Shown here: positions 44,285 to 53,196 of the stretch, one piece after another
Layout of the letters: each line of letters starts with the position of its first letter
How positions within the stretch are numbered: position 1 is the stretch's first letter
Assembly (NCBI RefSeq): GCF_005239095.1
Contig: NZ_SZUA01000001.1
Coordinates: forward strand, 1,637,122 to 1,701,121
Origin: Luteimonas gilva
GTDB taxonomy: Bacteria; Pseudomonadota; Gammaproteobacteria; Xanthomonadales; Xanthomonadaceae
Length of the DNA stretch: 64,000 nucleotides
Direction: 5' to 3'
Program-made: the position numbers and the translations under genes
The notes under the pieces: model-generated
The model's database searches: none
What the model saw: only the letters and a program-made list of their open reading frames with translations
Told to the model about the DNA's origin: nothing

Positions 44285-44313
44285 ATTTGGGAGTCAGCAC
44301 CGGATTGTTCAAG
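44285..44313 (-). promoter_or_regulatory. Candidate sigma-32 heat-shock promoter of clpB
   Basis: On the minus strand CTTGAAC (44313-44307), a 15-base spacer and CCCAAAT (44291-44285) resemble the CTTGAAA / CCCCATnT consensus. The predicted transcript start lies about 45 bases before the clpB ATG. Confidence 0.65.
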
Positions 44314-44413
44314 GGGGCGCATGCGGCCCCCGTGAAGCCGCGATCATGGCGAGTTAAGGTTTCGCGGCACCCCGGCCGTTAGCATCCGGGCGGTCCCCGC
44401 CTGGAGAAATCCG

Positions 44414-45208
44414 ATGTTCGACGTCTTGGTGCTCGAATTGTCCGAACGCTACGGCCTGGGGGACCGCAGCCGCGATCTGTTCGGCTTGTTGATGGGCTAT
44501 ATCTACAACGACCGCCGCGGCGGCTTCGGCGGTTTCGCCGAGAGTTTCCGCCAACAGGGGCAAGCCGAACTGTTCGCCTCCTGGCTCGGCGGCGATCCGC
44601 GCCGGCAGCGCGCCGCCAACGCCAGCGACATCGGGATGGTGTTCGGCCAAGGCTTGCTGGCCGATTGGGGCAATCGCATCGGCGCCAGCCGCGCCACCGT
44701 GGCGGCGGCGATCGCGGGCGTGTTGCCGCGCTTGATCGGAGAGCTGACGCCGGGCGGGCGCATGCCCGAGGCTTTCGGCGCGACGGCGGCCCCTGCGATC
44801 GCTGCGCGGCGAGACGAGGGCGAAGACGAAAATGCCGCGCCTGCGGCGTCTCGCTTCGAGAACGCATCGCCCGCCGCGCCCATGGCCGCTCCTGCGCGCG
44901 CGCCGGAAACGTCGCTGCGGCGCCACGACCGGCCGGACCGCATAGACGACGAGATCGAACCGATCGATCCGCACGTGGCCGCGATCAACGCGGCGGTATC
45001 GGCATCCGCGTCGGCCGAACCGAAAATTTCCGATGTGCCGCTGCGCGATTTCGAGTTCCGCAGGCAAACGCCCGAACGCGGTTCGCGCGGGTGGCTGTGG
45101 TTGCTGATCCTGCTGGCGATCGGCGCGGGCGTGTACTATTTCGGCCGGGATTACTTGCCGCTCGACGGCATCCAATGGCCGTCGTCCGCGGCGTCGGCCG
45201 ATTCGTGA
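44414..45208 (+). CDS. YidB/DUF937-like protein with C-terminal membrane helix
   Basis: A 264-residue protein. Residues 1-120 resemble the YidB/DUF937 domain: FDVLVLELSERYGLGDRSRDL, GQAELFASWLGGDPR, and a conserved end IAGVLPRLIGELTPGGRMPE. A low-complexity Ala/Pro/Arg/Asp linker (125-225) leads to one membrane helix at about 230-250 (GWLWLLILLAIGAGVYYFG). The domain would therefore sit in the cytoplasm, tethered to the membrane. Function unknown. A GGAG box precedes the ATG. It is divergent from clpB. Confidence 0.8.
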   Translation: MFDVLVLELSERYGLGDRSRDLFGLLMGYIYNDRRGGFGGFAESFRQQGQAELFASWLGGDPRRQRAANASDIGMVFGQGLLADWGNRIGASRATVAAAIAGVLPRLIGELTPGGRMPEAFGATAAPAIAARRDEGEDENAAPAASRFENASPAAPMAAPARAPETSLRRHDRPDRIDDEIEPIDPHVAAINAAVSASASAEPKISDVPLRDFEFRRQTPERGSRGWLWLLILLAIGAGVYYFGRDYLPLDGIQWPSSAASADS

Positions 45209-45219
45209 TGCGTCGCGCT

Positions 45220-45345
45220 TTGTAGAGCGGGCTTGCTCCGCTGCTTTGCTTCTATCCTTGTGTAGAGCGGAGCTTACTCCGCTGCTTTCGGCCCGAAGAG
45301 CGAGAGATCAAGAGCAGCGGAGCAAGCTCCGCTCTACACAAGCAA
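45220..45345. repeat. Compound palindromic repeat, family D variant (TAGAGCGGAGC type)
   Basis: Two direct left arms (TGTAGAGCGGGCTTGCTCCG from 45220 and TGTAGAGCGGAGCTTACTCC from 45260) are followed by one inverted arm near 45312-45342. It reads as an element with a duplicated arm, between the YidB-like gene and otsB. Confidence 0.85.
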
Positions 45346-45455
45346 AAACGCGTCACCCGATCGACGCGCAGGCGGAGCAGGCCCGAAGCGGTGCGGAGCC
45401 TGTGTTTCGACGCGTGAACCCGGCGCTAACGCGGCATTGTCCACAATAGGCGCCG

Positions 45456-46217
45456 ATGTCCGCCGCTCCAACCACGCAACGGCAGCGTCCACCTTCGCCC
45501 GCAGACGACTGGGCCTTGTTCCTCGACGTGGACGGCTGCCTGCTCGATTTCTCCGACACGCCCGACGGTGTCGTCGTGCCGCCCGGCTTGCCGGCGCGGC
45601 TCGATGCGTTGGCGCAACGCCTCGACGGCGCGCTGGCCTTGGTCAGCGGGCGCACGCTCGCCGGCTTGGATCGATTGTTCGCGCCTTTGCATCTGCCGGC
45701 AGCGGGATTGCACGGCCTGGAGCGCCGGCACGACGGCGTGCAAATCGCATCGCCCGCGGCGCCGGTGGCTTTGGCGGATATCCGCGAGCAAGCCTCGCGG
45801 TTCGCCGAGCGCCATCCCGGCGCGGTGATCGAAGACAAAGGCGCGGCGATCGCGTTGCATTGGCGCATGGCGCCGCAAGCGGCGACGGAACTGTCGACCT
45901 TCGCCGCGCAAGCGCTCGATCGCCTGCCCGGTTATCGCTTGCAATACGGCCATCAAGTGGTCGAGCTGCGCCCGGCGAGCGCGGACAAGGGCGATGCGAT
46001 CGCCGCCTTCCTCGATGAAGCGCCGTTCCGCGGGCGCTTGCCGGTGTTCGCCGGCGACGATCTCACCGACGAGCACGGCTTCGAAGTCGTCAATGCGCGC
46101 GGCGGCGTCAGTGTGCTGGTCGGCGCGCGCGAGCCGAGCGTCGCGCGCTGGCAGCTGGACGGCGTGTCCGCGGTGCGCGAATGGCTCGGGCTGCAACACG
46201 AAGAGGCGAAACGATGA
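45456..46217 (+). CDS. otsB: Trehalose-6-phosphate phosphatase OtsB
   Basis: A 253-residue HAD-family phosphatase that removes phosphate from trehalose-6-phosphate. Motif I is LFLDVDGCLLDF (about 21-32, with Asp24 nucleophile and Asp26), motif II Ser/Thr is in LALVSGRTL, motif III Lys is in ADKGDAI (about 180), and motif IV is FAGDDLTDEHGFEVV (about 200). The stop overlaps the start of the GH15 gene (ATGA). It opens a three-gene operon ending with otsA, in reverse order of the pathway. Confidence 0.94.
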   Translation: MSAAPTTQRQRPPSPADDWALFLDVDGCLLDFSDTPDGVVVPPGLPARLDALAQRLDGALALVSGRTLAGLDRLFAPLHLPAAGLHGLERRHDGVQIASPAAPVALADIREQASRFAERHPGAVIEDKGAAIALHWRMAPQAATELSTFAAQALDRLPGYRLQYGHQVVELRPASADKGDAIAAFLDEAPFRGRLPVFAGDDLTDEHGFEVVNARGGVSVLVGAREPSVARWQLDGVSAVREWLGLQHEEAKR

Positions 46218-47992
46218 GCGAAGCGACGCTGGATTTGGGTTTGGTGGGCAACGGCAGTTTCGCCGCCTTGCTCGACAAGCGCGGCCGCGTGGTTTGGGGC
46301 TGCCTGCCGGCTTTCGACGGCGATCCGACCTTCTGCGCCCTGCTCTCGCCCAAGCGCGAGGGCGGCGATTACGCGATCGAATTGGAGGATTTCGCCGAAT
46401 CCGAACAGCACTACCTGCCCAACACCGCAGTGCTGCGGACCATTCTGCGCGACGGCCGCGGCAATGCGGTGGAGATCACCGACTTCGCGCCGCGCTGGCA
46501 TCGCCACGGCCGCTTCTACCGGCCGGTAATGCTGGTGCGCCGGGTGCGGCCGCTGCTCGGCCACCCGCGCATCCGCATCCGCTTGCGCCCGCTGGCCGAC
46601 TACGGCGCTTCGCAGCCGGAAACGACTTGGGGCAGCAACCACATCCGCTACCTCGTGCCCGGCTTCACCCTGCGCCTGACCAGCGACGTGCCGGTGCGTT
46701 TGCTGCGCGACGAACTGCCGTTCGCATTGGATAGCGAATTGCATCTCGTGCTGGGGCCCGACGAAACCCTGACCCAATCGGTGTCCGCCTTCGCCCGTTC
46801 GGCCGAAGAATTGACGATCGCTTATTGGCGCAACTGGGTGCGCTATCTGTCGATTCCGCTGGAATGGCAGGAAGCCGTGATCCGCAGCGCGATCACTTTG
46901 AAGCTGTGCCAGTACGAAGACACCGGCGCGATCGTCGCGGCGATGACGACCTCGATCCCGGAAGCCCCGCACACGCCGCGCAATTGGGATTACCGCTATT
47001 GCTGGCTGCGCGACGCGGCCTTCGTGGTGCGCGCGTTGAACCGGCTCGGCGCCACGCGCACCATGGAAGATTATCTGCGCTACGTGTTCAACATCGCCAC
47101 GTCCGACGGCGTGCTGCAGCCGCTGTACGGCATCGGCTTCGAAACCCAACTCGCCGAGGAAGAAGTGGACAGCCTCGCCGGCTACCGCGGCATGGGTCCG
47201 GTGCGGCGCGGCAATCTGGCCTGGGTGCAGAAGCAGCACGACGTCTACGGCAGCGTGGTATTGGCGTCGGCGCAGTTGTTCTTCGACCGGCGCTTGGAAA
47301 ATCCGGGCGACCTATCCACCTTCCAGCGGCTCGAGCCGCTCGGCGAACGCGCGCTCGCGCTCCACGATCAACCCGATGCCGGCTTGTGGGAATTCCGCGG
47401 CCGCGCCCATGTGCACACTTATTCCAGCGTTATGTGCTGGGCCGCCTGCGACCGCTTGGCCAAAATCGCCGTGCAGTTGGGACTGGACGAGCGCGCGAAA
47501 TATTGGCGCGGACATGCCGACGATATCCACGAACGCATCGTCGCCCACGCCTACGACGCCGAACGCGGCCATTTCGTCGAATCGTTGGACGGGCACCGGC
47601 TCGACGCCAGTCTTTTGCTGCTGGCCGACATCGGCTTCGTCAAGCCCGACGATCCGCGTTTCGTCGCGACCGTCGAGGCCATCGGCGAGCAGCTGAAACG
47701 CGGCGACGCGCTGTTCCGCTACATCGCCCCGGACGATTTCGGCGATCCGGAAACCAGCTTCACGATCTGCACCTTCTGGTACATCGACGCGCTGGCGGCG
47801 ATCGGACGCAAGGACGAAGCGCGGCGCATGTTCGAGCGGCTGCTTTCGCGCCGCAACCATTTGGGCCTGCTATCCGAGGATCTGGCCTTCGACGACGGCG
47901 AGGCTTGGGGCAATTTCCCGCAGACGTATTCGCATGTCGGCCTGATCATCGCGGCGATGCGGCTCTCCAGGCCTTGGCAGGATGCGGCATGA
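46214..47992 (+). CDS. Glycoside hydrolase family 15 protein (glucoamylase/trehalase-like)
   Basis: A 592-residue cytoplasmic protein. An N-terminal beta domain (1-220) opens LGLVGNGSFAALLDKRGRVVW; the (alpha/alpha)6 barrel (about 230-590) holds NWDYRYCWLRDAAFVVRAL, GPVRRGNLAWVQKQHDVYG, GLWEFRGRAHVHTYSSVMCW with the probable general acid Glu, and LLSEDLAFDDG followed by GNFPQTYSHVGLI with the probable base Glu. The family cleaves terminal alpha-glucosides; some bacterial members are trehalases. Its four-base overlaps with both otsB and otsA show co-translation. Placed between the two trehalose-making enzymes it may trim trehalose or feed glucose; substrate is inference. Confidence 0.9.
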   Translation: MSEATLDLGLVGNGSFAALLDKRGRVVWGCLPAFDGDPTFCALLSPKREGGDYAIELEDFAESEQHYLPNTAVLRTILRDGRGNAVEITDFAPRWHRHGRFYRPVMLVRRVRPLLGHPRIRIRLRPLADYGASQPETTWGSNHIRYLVPGFTLRLTSDVPVRLLRDELPFALDSELHLVLGPDETLTQSVSAFARSAEELTIAYWRNWVRYLSIPLEWQEAVIRSAITLKLCQYEDTGAIVAAMTTSIPEAPHTPRNWDYRYCWLRDAAFVVRALNRLGATRTMEDYLRYVFNIATSDGVLQPLYGIGFETQLAEEEVDSLAGYRGMGPVRRGNLAWVQKQHDVYGSVVLASAQLFFDRRLENPGDLSTFQRLEPLGERALALHDQPDAGLWEFRGRAHVHTYSSVMCWAACDRLAKIAVQLGLDERAKYWRGHADDIHERIVAHAYDAERGHFVESLDGHRLDASLLLLADIGFVKPDDPRFVATVEAIGEQLKRGDALFRYIAPDDFGDPETSFTICTFWYIDALAAIGRKDEARRMFERLLSRRNHLGLLSEDLAFDDGEAWGNFPQTYSHVGLIIAAMRLSRPWQDAA

Positions 47993-49362
47993 GCCGACTG
48001 GTCGTCGTCTCCAATCGCGTCGCGCTGCCGGGCAGCGATCAGGCCGGCGGCCTGGCCGTGGCGCTCAACGCGGCGCTGCAGGAGACCGGCGGCCTGTGGT
48101 TCGGCTGGAGCGGACGCATCGTGCGCGGCGCGTCCGGCGAGCTGCACGAACAGCGCGAAGGCGACATCGCCTATCTCACCGTCGATCTCTCGAAAGACGA
48201 TTTCGACGGCTACTACAACGGCTTCGCCAACCGCACGCTGTGGCCGTTGCTGCATTTCAGGCCCGATCTGGTCGACTACAACCGCGAAACGCAGGCCGCC
48301 TACCGCCGCGTCAACGCGCTGTTCGCGGAGAAACTCGCCTCGGAATTGCGTCCGGACGACATCGTGTGGGTGCACGACTACCACCTGATGCCGCTCGCGC
48401 AGGAATTGCGCAAGCGCGGCGTCAAATCGCGGCTCGGATTCTTCCTGCACGTACCCCTGCCGTCGGCGGATCTGATCGCCGCATTGCCGAACCATCAACT
48501 GCCTTTCGGCGCATTGACCGCTTACGATCTGCTGGGTTTTCAGACCCAGCGCGACCTGGAGCGTTTCCAGGATTACCTGCGCCTGTACGCCGGCGGCAAG
48601 GTGCTGCGACAGGGGGTTCTGCAGGATCGGGACGGGCGCCAATTCCACGCCGGCGTATTTCCGATCGGCATCGATACGCCGGTGATCGCCGAACTGGCCG
48701 CGGACGCGGTGCGCAAATCCGGCGTGCGGCGGCTGAAGTCCAGTTTGGCCGGGCGCGCGCTCGCGATCGGCGTCGACCGGCTCGATTACTCCAAAGGCAT
48801 ACCCGAACGCTTCCGCGCTTTCGCGCGCTTTCTCGAACGCCATCCGGATCAGCGCGGCAAACTGACTTTTCTGCAGATCGCGCCGGTTTCGCGCGGCGGG
48901 GTGAACGAATACCGCGCCCTGCGCCGCGAATTGGAGCAACTCGCCGGCCACATCAACGGCGGCTTGGCCGAACCGGATTGGACGCCGGTGCGCTACGTCA
49001 ACCGCAATTATCCGCACGCCACGCTGACCGGTTTCTACCGGATGGCGCGGATCGCGCTGGTGACGCCGCTGCGCGACGGCATGAACCTGGTGGCCAAGGA
49101 ATTCGTCGCGGCGCAGGACCCGGAGGATCCCGGCGTGCTGATCCTATCCAGCTTCGCCGGCGCCGCGCGCGAACTGGACGGCGCCATGCAGGTGAACCCT
49201 TACGATCTGGACGGCGTGGCCGATACGATCTCCGAGGCCTTGGAAATGCCGCTGGACGAACGCCAACGGCGCTGGCGGCCGATGATGGAGCGCGTGTCGC
49301 GCTACGACATCCACGCCTGGCGGCGGGATTTCCTGGCGGCGCTGGCGGCCACGCCGCGTTGA
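47989..49362 (+). CDS. otsA: Trehalose-6-phosphate synthase OtsA
   Basis: A 457-residue GT20 glycosyltransferase that joins UDP-glucose (or another NDP-glucose) and glucose-6-phosphate. The N-terminal loop [19 protein letters not shown] (about 8-26), [11 protein letters not shown] (about 125-135), the phosphate-binding [14 protein letters not shown] (about 262-275) and the nucleotide-binding [16 protein letters not shown] (about 355-370) are all in place. The start overlaps the GH15 stop (ATGA). Trehalose protects against drying, heat and osmotic stress. A family B palindrome follows and may end the transcript. Confidence 0.96.
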   Translation: MSRLVVVSNRVALPGSDQAGGLAVALNAALQETGGLWFGWSGRIVRGASGELHEQREGDIAYLTVDLSKDDFDGYYNGFANRTLWPLLHFRPDLVDYNRETQAAYRRVNALFAEKLASELRPDDIVWVHDYHLMPLAQELRKRGVKSRLGFFLHVPLPSADLIAALPNHQLPFGALTAYDLLGFQTQRDLERFQDYLRLYAGGKVLRQGVLQDRDGRQFHAGVFPIGIDTPVIAELAADAVRKSGVRRLKSSLAGRALAIGVDRLDYSKGIPERFRAFARFLERHPDQRGKLTFLQIAPVSRGGVNEYRALRRELEQLAGHINGGLAEPDWTPVRYVNRNYPHATLTGFYRMARIALVTPLRDGMNLVAKEFVAAQDPEDPGVLILSSFAGAARELDGAMQVNPYDLDGVADTISEALEMPLDERQRRWRPMMERVSRYDIHAWRRDFLAALAATPR

Positions 49363-49380
49363 ACGCCCGGCAAGATCCTG

Positions 49381-49483
49381 CTTTTCGTAGGAGCGGCTTT
49401 AGCCGCGAGCTCTAGTTCTCAAAATCGCCGCGATGTCGCGTTTGAAGGGAAAAGCTCGCGGCTAAAGCCGCTCCTACGAAAAG
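49381..49483. repeat. Palindromic repeat, family B
   Basis: Arms CTTTTCGTAGGAGCGGCTTT and the perfect complement AAAGCCGCTCCTACGAAAAG, with inner GAGCTC sequences and a CGCGATGTCGCG centre, between the convergent otsA and DCC genes. Confidence 0.9.
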
Positions 49484-49502
49484 CGGAGATCGCTACGCTG
49501 AG

Positions 49503-49910
49503 TCAGAGGAAGCGATGCGCTTGTTCCGCCGATGGTAGATAGCAGGCTGCCTTCTTGCCGAACCAGCGGTAACGATTGCGGGCGAGCCAACGATAGGCAG
49601 GGTCGCGCATGGCGCGAGGCAGCAGACGCAACGCCGCAGCGGCGCGCCATGCGCCGCCCAAACCGGTCAGGATGGCGACGATCGCATCGCTGTCGGTGCG
49701 GGCGGCATCACCCTCGATCAGCAAGAAGGACAGCGGGTCGTCCGGATCGAGCCCATTCGCCTGCAACAGCTCTCGGCCCGCCGGCGTCTGCATCGCCGCG
49801 AACCGATAGCGTTGCCGGCGGTCGCGCTTCAACAGGAATTCCACCCAGCCGCTGCACAAGGCGCAGACGCCGTCGAACACGATCGTCGCTTCGCCGTCAG
49901 GCCGGTTCAA
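49503..49910 (-). CDS. DCC-family thiol-disulfide oxidoreductase-like protein
   Basis: A 135-residue protein with the DxxCxxC signature FDGVCALCSGW at residues 12-22, then FLLKRDRRQRYRFAAMQT, and LLPRAMRDPAYRWLARNRYRWFGK near the end, the standard DUF393/DCC layout. The CxxC pair suggests redox activity; substrate unknown. It overlaps the end of the DUF4166 gene by 14 bases on the same strand, so they form an operon. Confidence 0.9.
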   Translation of the reverse strand: MNRPDGEATIVFDGVCALCSGWVEFLLKRDRRQRYRFAAMQTPAGRELLQANGLDPDDPLSFLLIEGDAARTDSDAIVAILTGLGGAWRAAAALRLLPRAMRDPAYRWLARNRYRWFGKKAACYLPSAEQAHRFL

Positions 49911-50427
49911 GCCAACCCTCGTAACGGATCAGCGGCCCGATCAGCGGCAGCGAGGCTTCCACCAGGAATTCGTAGCGGCCTTCGTGCTCGCGCTCGCGGC
50001 AGCGCACGTCGGCGAACCAGGACACCGGCAGGGGCAACACGCCGAACAAACGCACGCCGACGGTCTGCCACCAGATCGCGCCATCGCTCACGTGCAATGC
50101 GAAGCGGAATTGCACCGGCCCTACGCGCTCCCGCAGCAAACCGTCGCGGGCGCGCAGGCGCGAACGCAGGGGATGGCCGCCGAAGCTGCGCTGCCAGGTT
50201 TCTCCGGCCGCGTCGGTGCGGAAATCGACCGTGGTCGGCACGTCGTTCGCCGAGGGCGGCAATCCGGCGATCGCCGCGCACAGCCGCGCGAGCGGATTGC
50301 GCCCGCGCGCGATCGTCGCGCGGCCCGCGTAACGTCCTTCGCCGCGCACCGAATGCAAAGCGCGCACGCTGTCCGGCAGGCGGAAGAACGGCGCACCCAA
50401 TAGTTTTTGGAACAGGGTCGAGCTCAT
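49897..50427 (-). CDS. DUF4166 protein
   Basis: A 176-residue protein. FRLPDSVRALHSVRGEGRYAG, TTVDFRTDAAGETWQRSFGG and the closing RYEFLVEASLPLIGPLIRYEGWL match DUF4166, a beta-rich domain of unknown function often next to DCC proteins and to saccharopine-dehydrogenase-like genes. No signal peptide is seen. The start overlaps the pgeF stop (ATGA) and the end overlaps the DCC gene, so rluD, pgeF, DUF4166 and DCC appear co-transcribed. Confidence 0.87.
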   Translation of the reverse strand: MSSTLFQKLLGAPFFRLPDSVRALHSVRGEGRYAGRATIARGRNPLARLCAAIAGLPPSANDVPTTVDFRTDAAGETWQRSFGGHPLRSRLRARDGLLRERVGPVQFRFALHVSDGAIWWQTVGVRLFGVLPLPVSWFADVRCREREHEGRYEFLVEASLPLIGPLIRYEGWLEPA

Positions 50428-51170
50428 GCGGTGCGGTAGACGACGGTGGCCATGCGGCCGGTGCGCCGGTCGCGGCGGTGGGAATAGAAACGCCGAGAGT
50501 CGGAAATCGTGCACAGCCCGCCGCCGTGGATGCGCTCCACGCCGGCGCCGCGCAAACGCCGTTGCGCCAATGCGTACAGGTCGACGCGCCAATGTCCCGG
50601 CCGGGTCGCGGCGAAAGCGGATTCGGCGGCGCCATCGGCCGAGACGAAGGCTTCGAACACTTCTTCGCCGATCTCGTACGCCTGCGGCCCCGCGGCGGGA
50701 CCCATCCACGCGACGATGCGCGCTGCCGGCGTGCGCATCGCTTCGACCGTACGCTCCAGCACGCCCGCCGCCAAGCCGCGCCATCCGGCGTGCGCCGCGG
50801 CGATTTCGCTGCCGTCGTCCGCGGCGAACGCGACGGGCAGGCAATCGGCGGTGAGGATCGCCAGCACCAAGCCGGATTCCGACGTCACGGCCGCGTCGGC
50901 TTCGGGTTCGAACTCCGCAGCCGCGTCCGCGCGCGCGAACCGGACCACGTCCGTGCCGTGCACCTGGCGCAGCCAACGCGGCGGCGACGGCAGCGCACGG
51001 TTTCGGATCAAGCGGCGCCGATTCTCGGCGACCGCAGCCTCCTCGTCGCCGCTGCGCGCGCCCAAATTGAACGCGTCGAACGGCGGCTGCGACACGCCGT
51101 CGCCGCTGCGCAGCGTAGTGAAGGCGACGACGCCGGGCGGCGCCGGCCAGCCGGCGGCCAGCACGCTCAT
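50424..51170 (-). CDS. pgeF: Peptidoglycan editing factor PgeF (YfiH, laccase-like domain)
   Basis: A 248-residue protein of the YfiH/DUF152 family. The metal-binding triad is visible as His in [11 protein letters not shown] (about 72), Cys in [10 protein letters not shown] (about 110) and His in AAHAGWRGL (about 127). Members remove wrongly placed L-Ser from cell wall precursors; purine nucleoside activity is reported for relatives. The start at 51170 overlaps the rluD stop (ATGA), the common rluD-pgeF pairing, and gives normal length. Confidence 0.93.
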   Translation of the reverse strand: MSVLAAGWPAPPGVVAFTTLRSGDGVSQPPFDAFNLGARSGDEEAAVAENRRRLIRNRALPSPPRWLRQVHGTDVVRFARADAAAEFEPEADAAVTSESGLVLAILTADCLPVAFAADDGSEIAAAHAGWRGLAAGVLERTVEAMRTPAARIVAWMGPAAGPQAYEIGEEVFEAFVSADGAAESAFAATRPGHWRVDLYALAQRRLRGAGVERIHGGGLCTISDSRRFYSHRRDRRTGRMATVVYRTA

Positions 51171-52147
51171 CGCGACGCCGCCTGCTTGGCGTCGTCGCGC
51201 AATGCGTGCAGCAGTTCGCGCAGGTCCTGCGGCAACGGCGCGGTCGCGCGGACCGGTTCGCCGCTGACGGGATGGACGAACTCCAAAGTTTCGGCGTGCA
51301 GCGCCTGGCGCTTGAAGCCGCGCAATGCCTCGATCAATTCCGGGGTCGCGCCCTTCGGCAGTTTCAACGGCCCGCCGTACAGCGGATCGCCGACGATCGG
51401 ATGCTTCAGATGCGCCATGTGGACGCGGATCTGGTGGGTGCGCCCGGTTTCCAGCCGGCATTCCAGCGCGGTATGGCCGCGGAAGCGTTCGCGCAAGCGG
51501 TAGTGGGTGACGGCGTCGCGGCCGTCGTCGCGCACGGCCATCTTCAGGCGATCGCGCGGATGGCGGTCGATCGGCGCGTTCGCCGTGCCGCCCGATACCA
51601 GCGCGCCGGTCACCACGGCCAAATACTGGCGATGCACGTCGCGCGCGGACAACTGCGCGACCAGCGCGGCGTGCGCGGTCAGCGTGCGCGCCACCACCAT
51701 CGCGCCGGAGGTGTCCTTGTCGAGACGGTGGACGATGCCGGCGCGCGGCAGCGCCGCCAAGTTGGGATCGTAGTGCAGCAAGGCGTTGACCAAAGTGCCC
51801 GACGCGTTGCCCGCGCCGGGATGCACGACCAAGCCGGCCGGCTTGTCGACGACGATCACCTCGGCATCCTGGTACAGCACCTGCAGCGGGATGTCTTCGG
51901 GCTCGGCCTCGGTCTGCGTGTCCAGCACGGCGGTCAGGCTCACCGTCTCGCCGCCGCGGACGGGATCGCGCGGCTTCTGGACGCGGCCGTCGAGCAAGGC
52001 GTCGCCGGACTTGATCCACTCGGCCAGCCGCGAGCGCGAGAACTCGGGGAACAGCTCGGCCAGGACCGCATCGAAACGGCGGCCGGCCGCGGCTTCGGGC
52101 ACGCGGGCGGTGCGGGACGGGATCGCTTCTTCGGAGGCAACGGGCAT
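51167..52147 (-). CDS. rluD: 23S rRNA pseudouridine synthase RluD
   Basis: A 326-residue enzyme that makes pseudouridines 1911, 1915 and 1917 in helix 69 of 23S rRNA. The N-terminal S4 domain (about 18-80) opens [22 protein letters not shown]. The catalytic Asp is in [16 protein letters not shown] (about 138), and [24 protein letters not shown] is the standard later motif. It heads the rluD-pgeF operon and is divergent from bamD, the typical arrangement in gammaproteobacteria. Confidence 0.96.
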   Translation of the reverse strand: MPVASEEAIPSRTARVPEAAAGRRFDAVLAELFPEFSRSRLAEWIKSGDALLDGRVQKPRDPVRGGETVSLTAVLDTQTEAEPEDIPLQVLYQDAEVIVVDKPAGLVVHPGAGNASGTLVNALLHYDPNLAALPRAGIVHRLDKDTSGAMVVARTLTAHAALVAQLSARDVHRQYLAVVTGALVSGGTANAPIDRHPRDRLKMAVRDDGRDAVTHYRLRERFRGHTALECRLETGRTHQIRVHMAHLKHPIVGDPLYGGPLKLPKGATPELIEALRGFKRQALHAETLEFVHPVSGEPVRATAPLPQDLRELLHALRDDAKQAASR

Positions 52148-52238
52148 GCGGATGGCTTCGGTTCAGGCGGCGGGCGCGGGCGGCCGGCGCGGACTGTTAT
52201 TATCCGCGCTTCGTGCCCCAAGCGCCCTTTTGTCGCCC

Positions 52239-53105
52239 ATGACCTCACGCCCCGCCCTGCCGCGCCTGCTGCTGATCGTGCTCGTCGTCGCCCTCGCCAC
52301 CGGTTCGGGCTGCGCGCGGATCGGCAAGATGTTCAAGAAGGGCGACAAGAACGAAGGCGTGCCGGTCGAACAGTTGTACGACCGCGGCCACCAGTCGCTG
52401 ATGGACGAGAACTACAACACGGCGGCGGAGACCTTCCAGCGCCTGATCGCGCAGTATCCGTACGGCCCCTATGCCGAACAGGCCCAGGTCGAGATGGCTT
52501 ACGGCCAGTTCAAGGCCGGCAAGCACGAGGACGCCATCTCGTCCATCGACCGCTTCATCCGCACCTATCCGACCCACCGCAACACGGTCTATATGTATTA
52601 CCTGCGCGGCTTGTCGAACTCGGCGCGCAACACGATCTTCCTGCAGCGCGCCTTCGCCCTGGACACCAGCAACCGCGACCTGACCGCGCCGCAGCAGGCC
52701 TACAACGACTTCAGCATCGTCGCCGAGCGCTACCCCAACAGCCGTTACGCCGCCGACGCGCGCCAGCGCATGGTGTTCCTGCGCAACCAGTTCGCGCGCC
52801 ACGAAATCAACACCGGCCTGTACTACCTGCGCCGCGGCGCCTGGGTGGCGGCGGCCGACCGCAGCAAGTACCTGCTGGAAACCTACCCGCAGAGCGAATA
52901 CCAGTACGACGCGGTGGCGATCCTGGCCGAGGCCTACACCCGCCTCGGCAACCAGACCCTGGCCGACGACGCCAAGCGCGTGCTGCAGCAGAACGACCCC
53001 GAGCATCCGTGGCTGAGCGGCGGTTGGCCCAAGGATCCGTCGATCTTCCAGCGCCTGAATCCGTTCGCGCGCGAGAAGCGCAACGTTTCGCGGCCGGCGA
53101 ACTGA
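52239..53105 (+). CDS. bamD: Outer membrane assembly lipoprotein BamD
   Basis: A 288-residue lipoprotein of the BAM machine. The signal peptide ends with lipobox ATGSGC (Cys at about 24), and TPR repeats fill residues 45-250 (YDRGHQSLMDENYNTAAETF, EMAYGQFKAGKHEDAISSI, YYLRGLSNSARNTIF). BamD binds BamA and guides beta-barrel substrates. It is divergent from rluD, as in other gammaproteobacteria. The C-terminal NPFAREKRNVSRPAN is strain-typical. Confidence 0.95.
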   Translation: MTSRPALPRLLLIVLVVALATGSGCARIGKMFKKGDKNEGVPVEQLYDRGHQSLMDENYNTAAETFQRLIAQYPYGPYAEQAQVEMAYGQFKAGKHEDAISSIDRFIRTYPTHRNTVYMYYLRGLSNSARNTIFLQRAFALDTSNRDLTAPQQAYNDFSIVAERYPNSRYAADARQRMVFLRNQFARHEINTGLYYLRRGAWVAAADRSKYLLETYPQSEYQYDAVAILAEAYTRLGNQTLADDAKRVLQQNDPEHPWLSGGWPKDPSIFQRLNPFAREKRNVSRPAN

Positions 53106-53196
53106 AATAGAAACTAGAAATTTGAGGAACTAGGAACGAGTAGAAGCCGAATCTCGGCGGGCCTCGCTCGTTCCTCTTCGTTAGTTCCTAGCCCTT
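53104..53196. repeat. Palindromic repeat, family F, supplying the nadE stop codon
   Basis: GAGGAACTAGGAACGAG and the imperfect complement CTCGTTCCTCTTCGTTAGTTC flank a spacer with a GGCGGGCCTCG core. The element lies between the convergent bamD and nadE genes; its end contains the TAG that stops nadE. Confidence 0.8.

Noticed and set aside
12869..45345. CRISPR array
   Set aside because: The repeats are palindromic, dispersed and not evenly spaced; no cas gene is present.
53104..53196. Rho-independent terminator for bamD
   Set aside because: The element is an imperfect inverted repeat without a T run; it fits the dispersed repeat pattern better.
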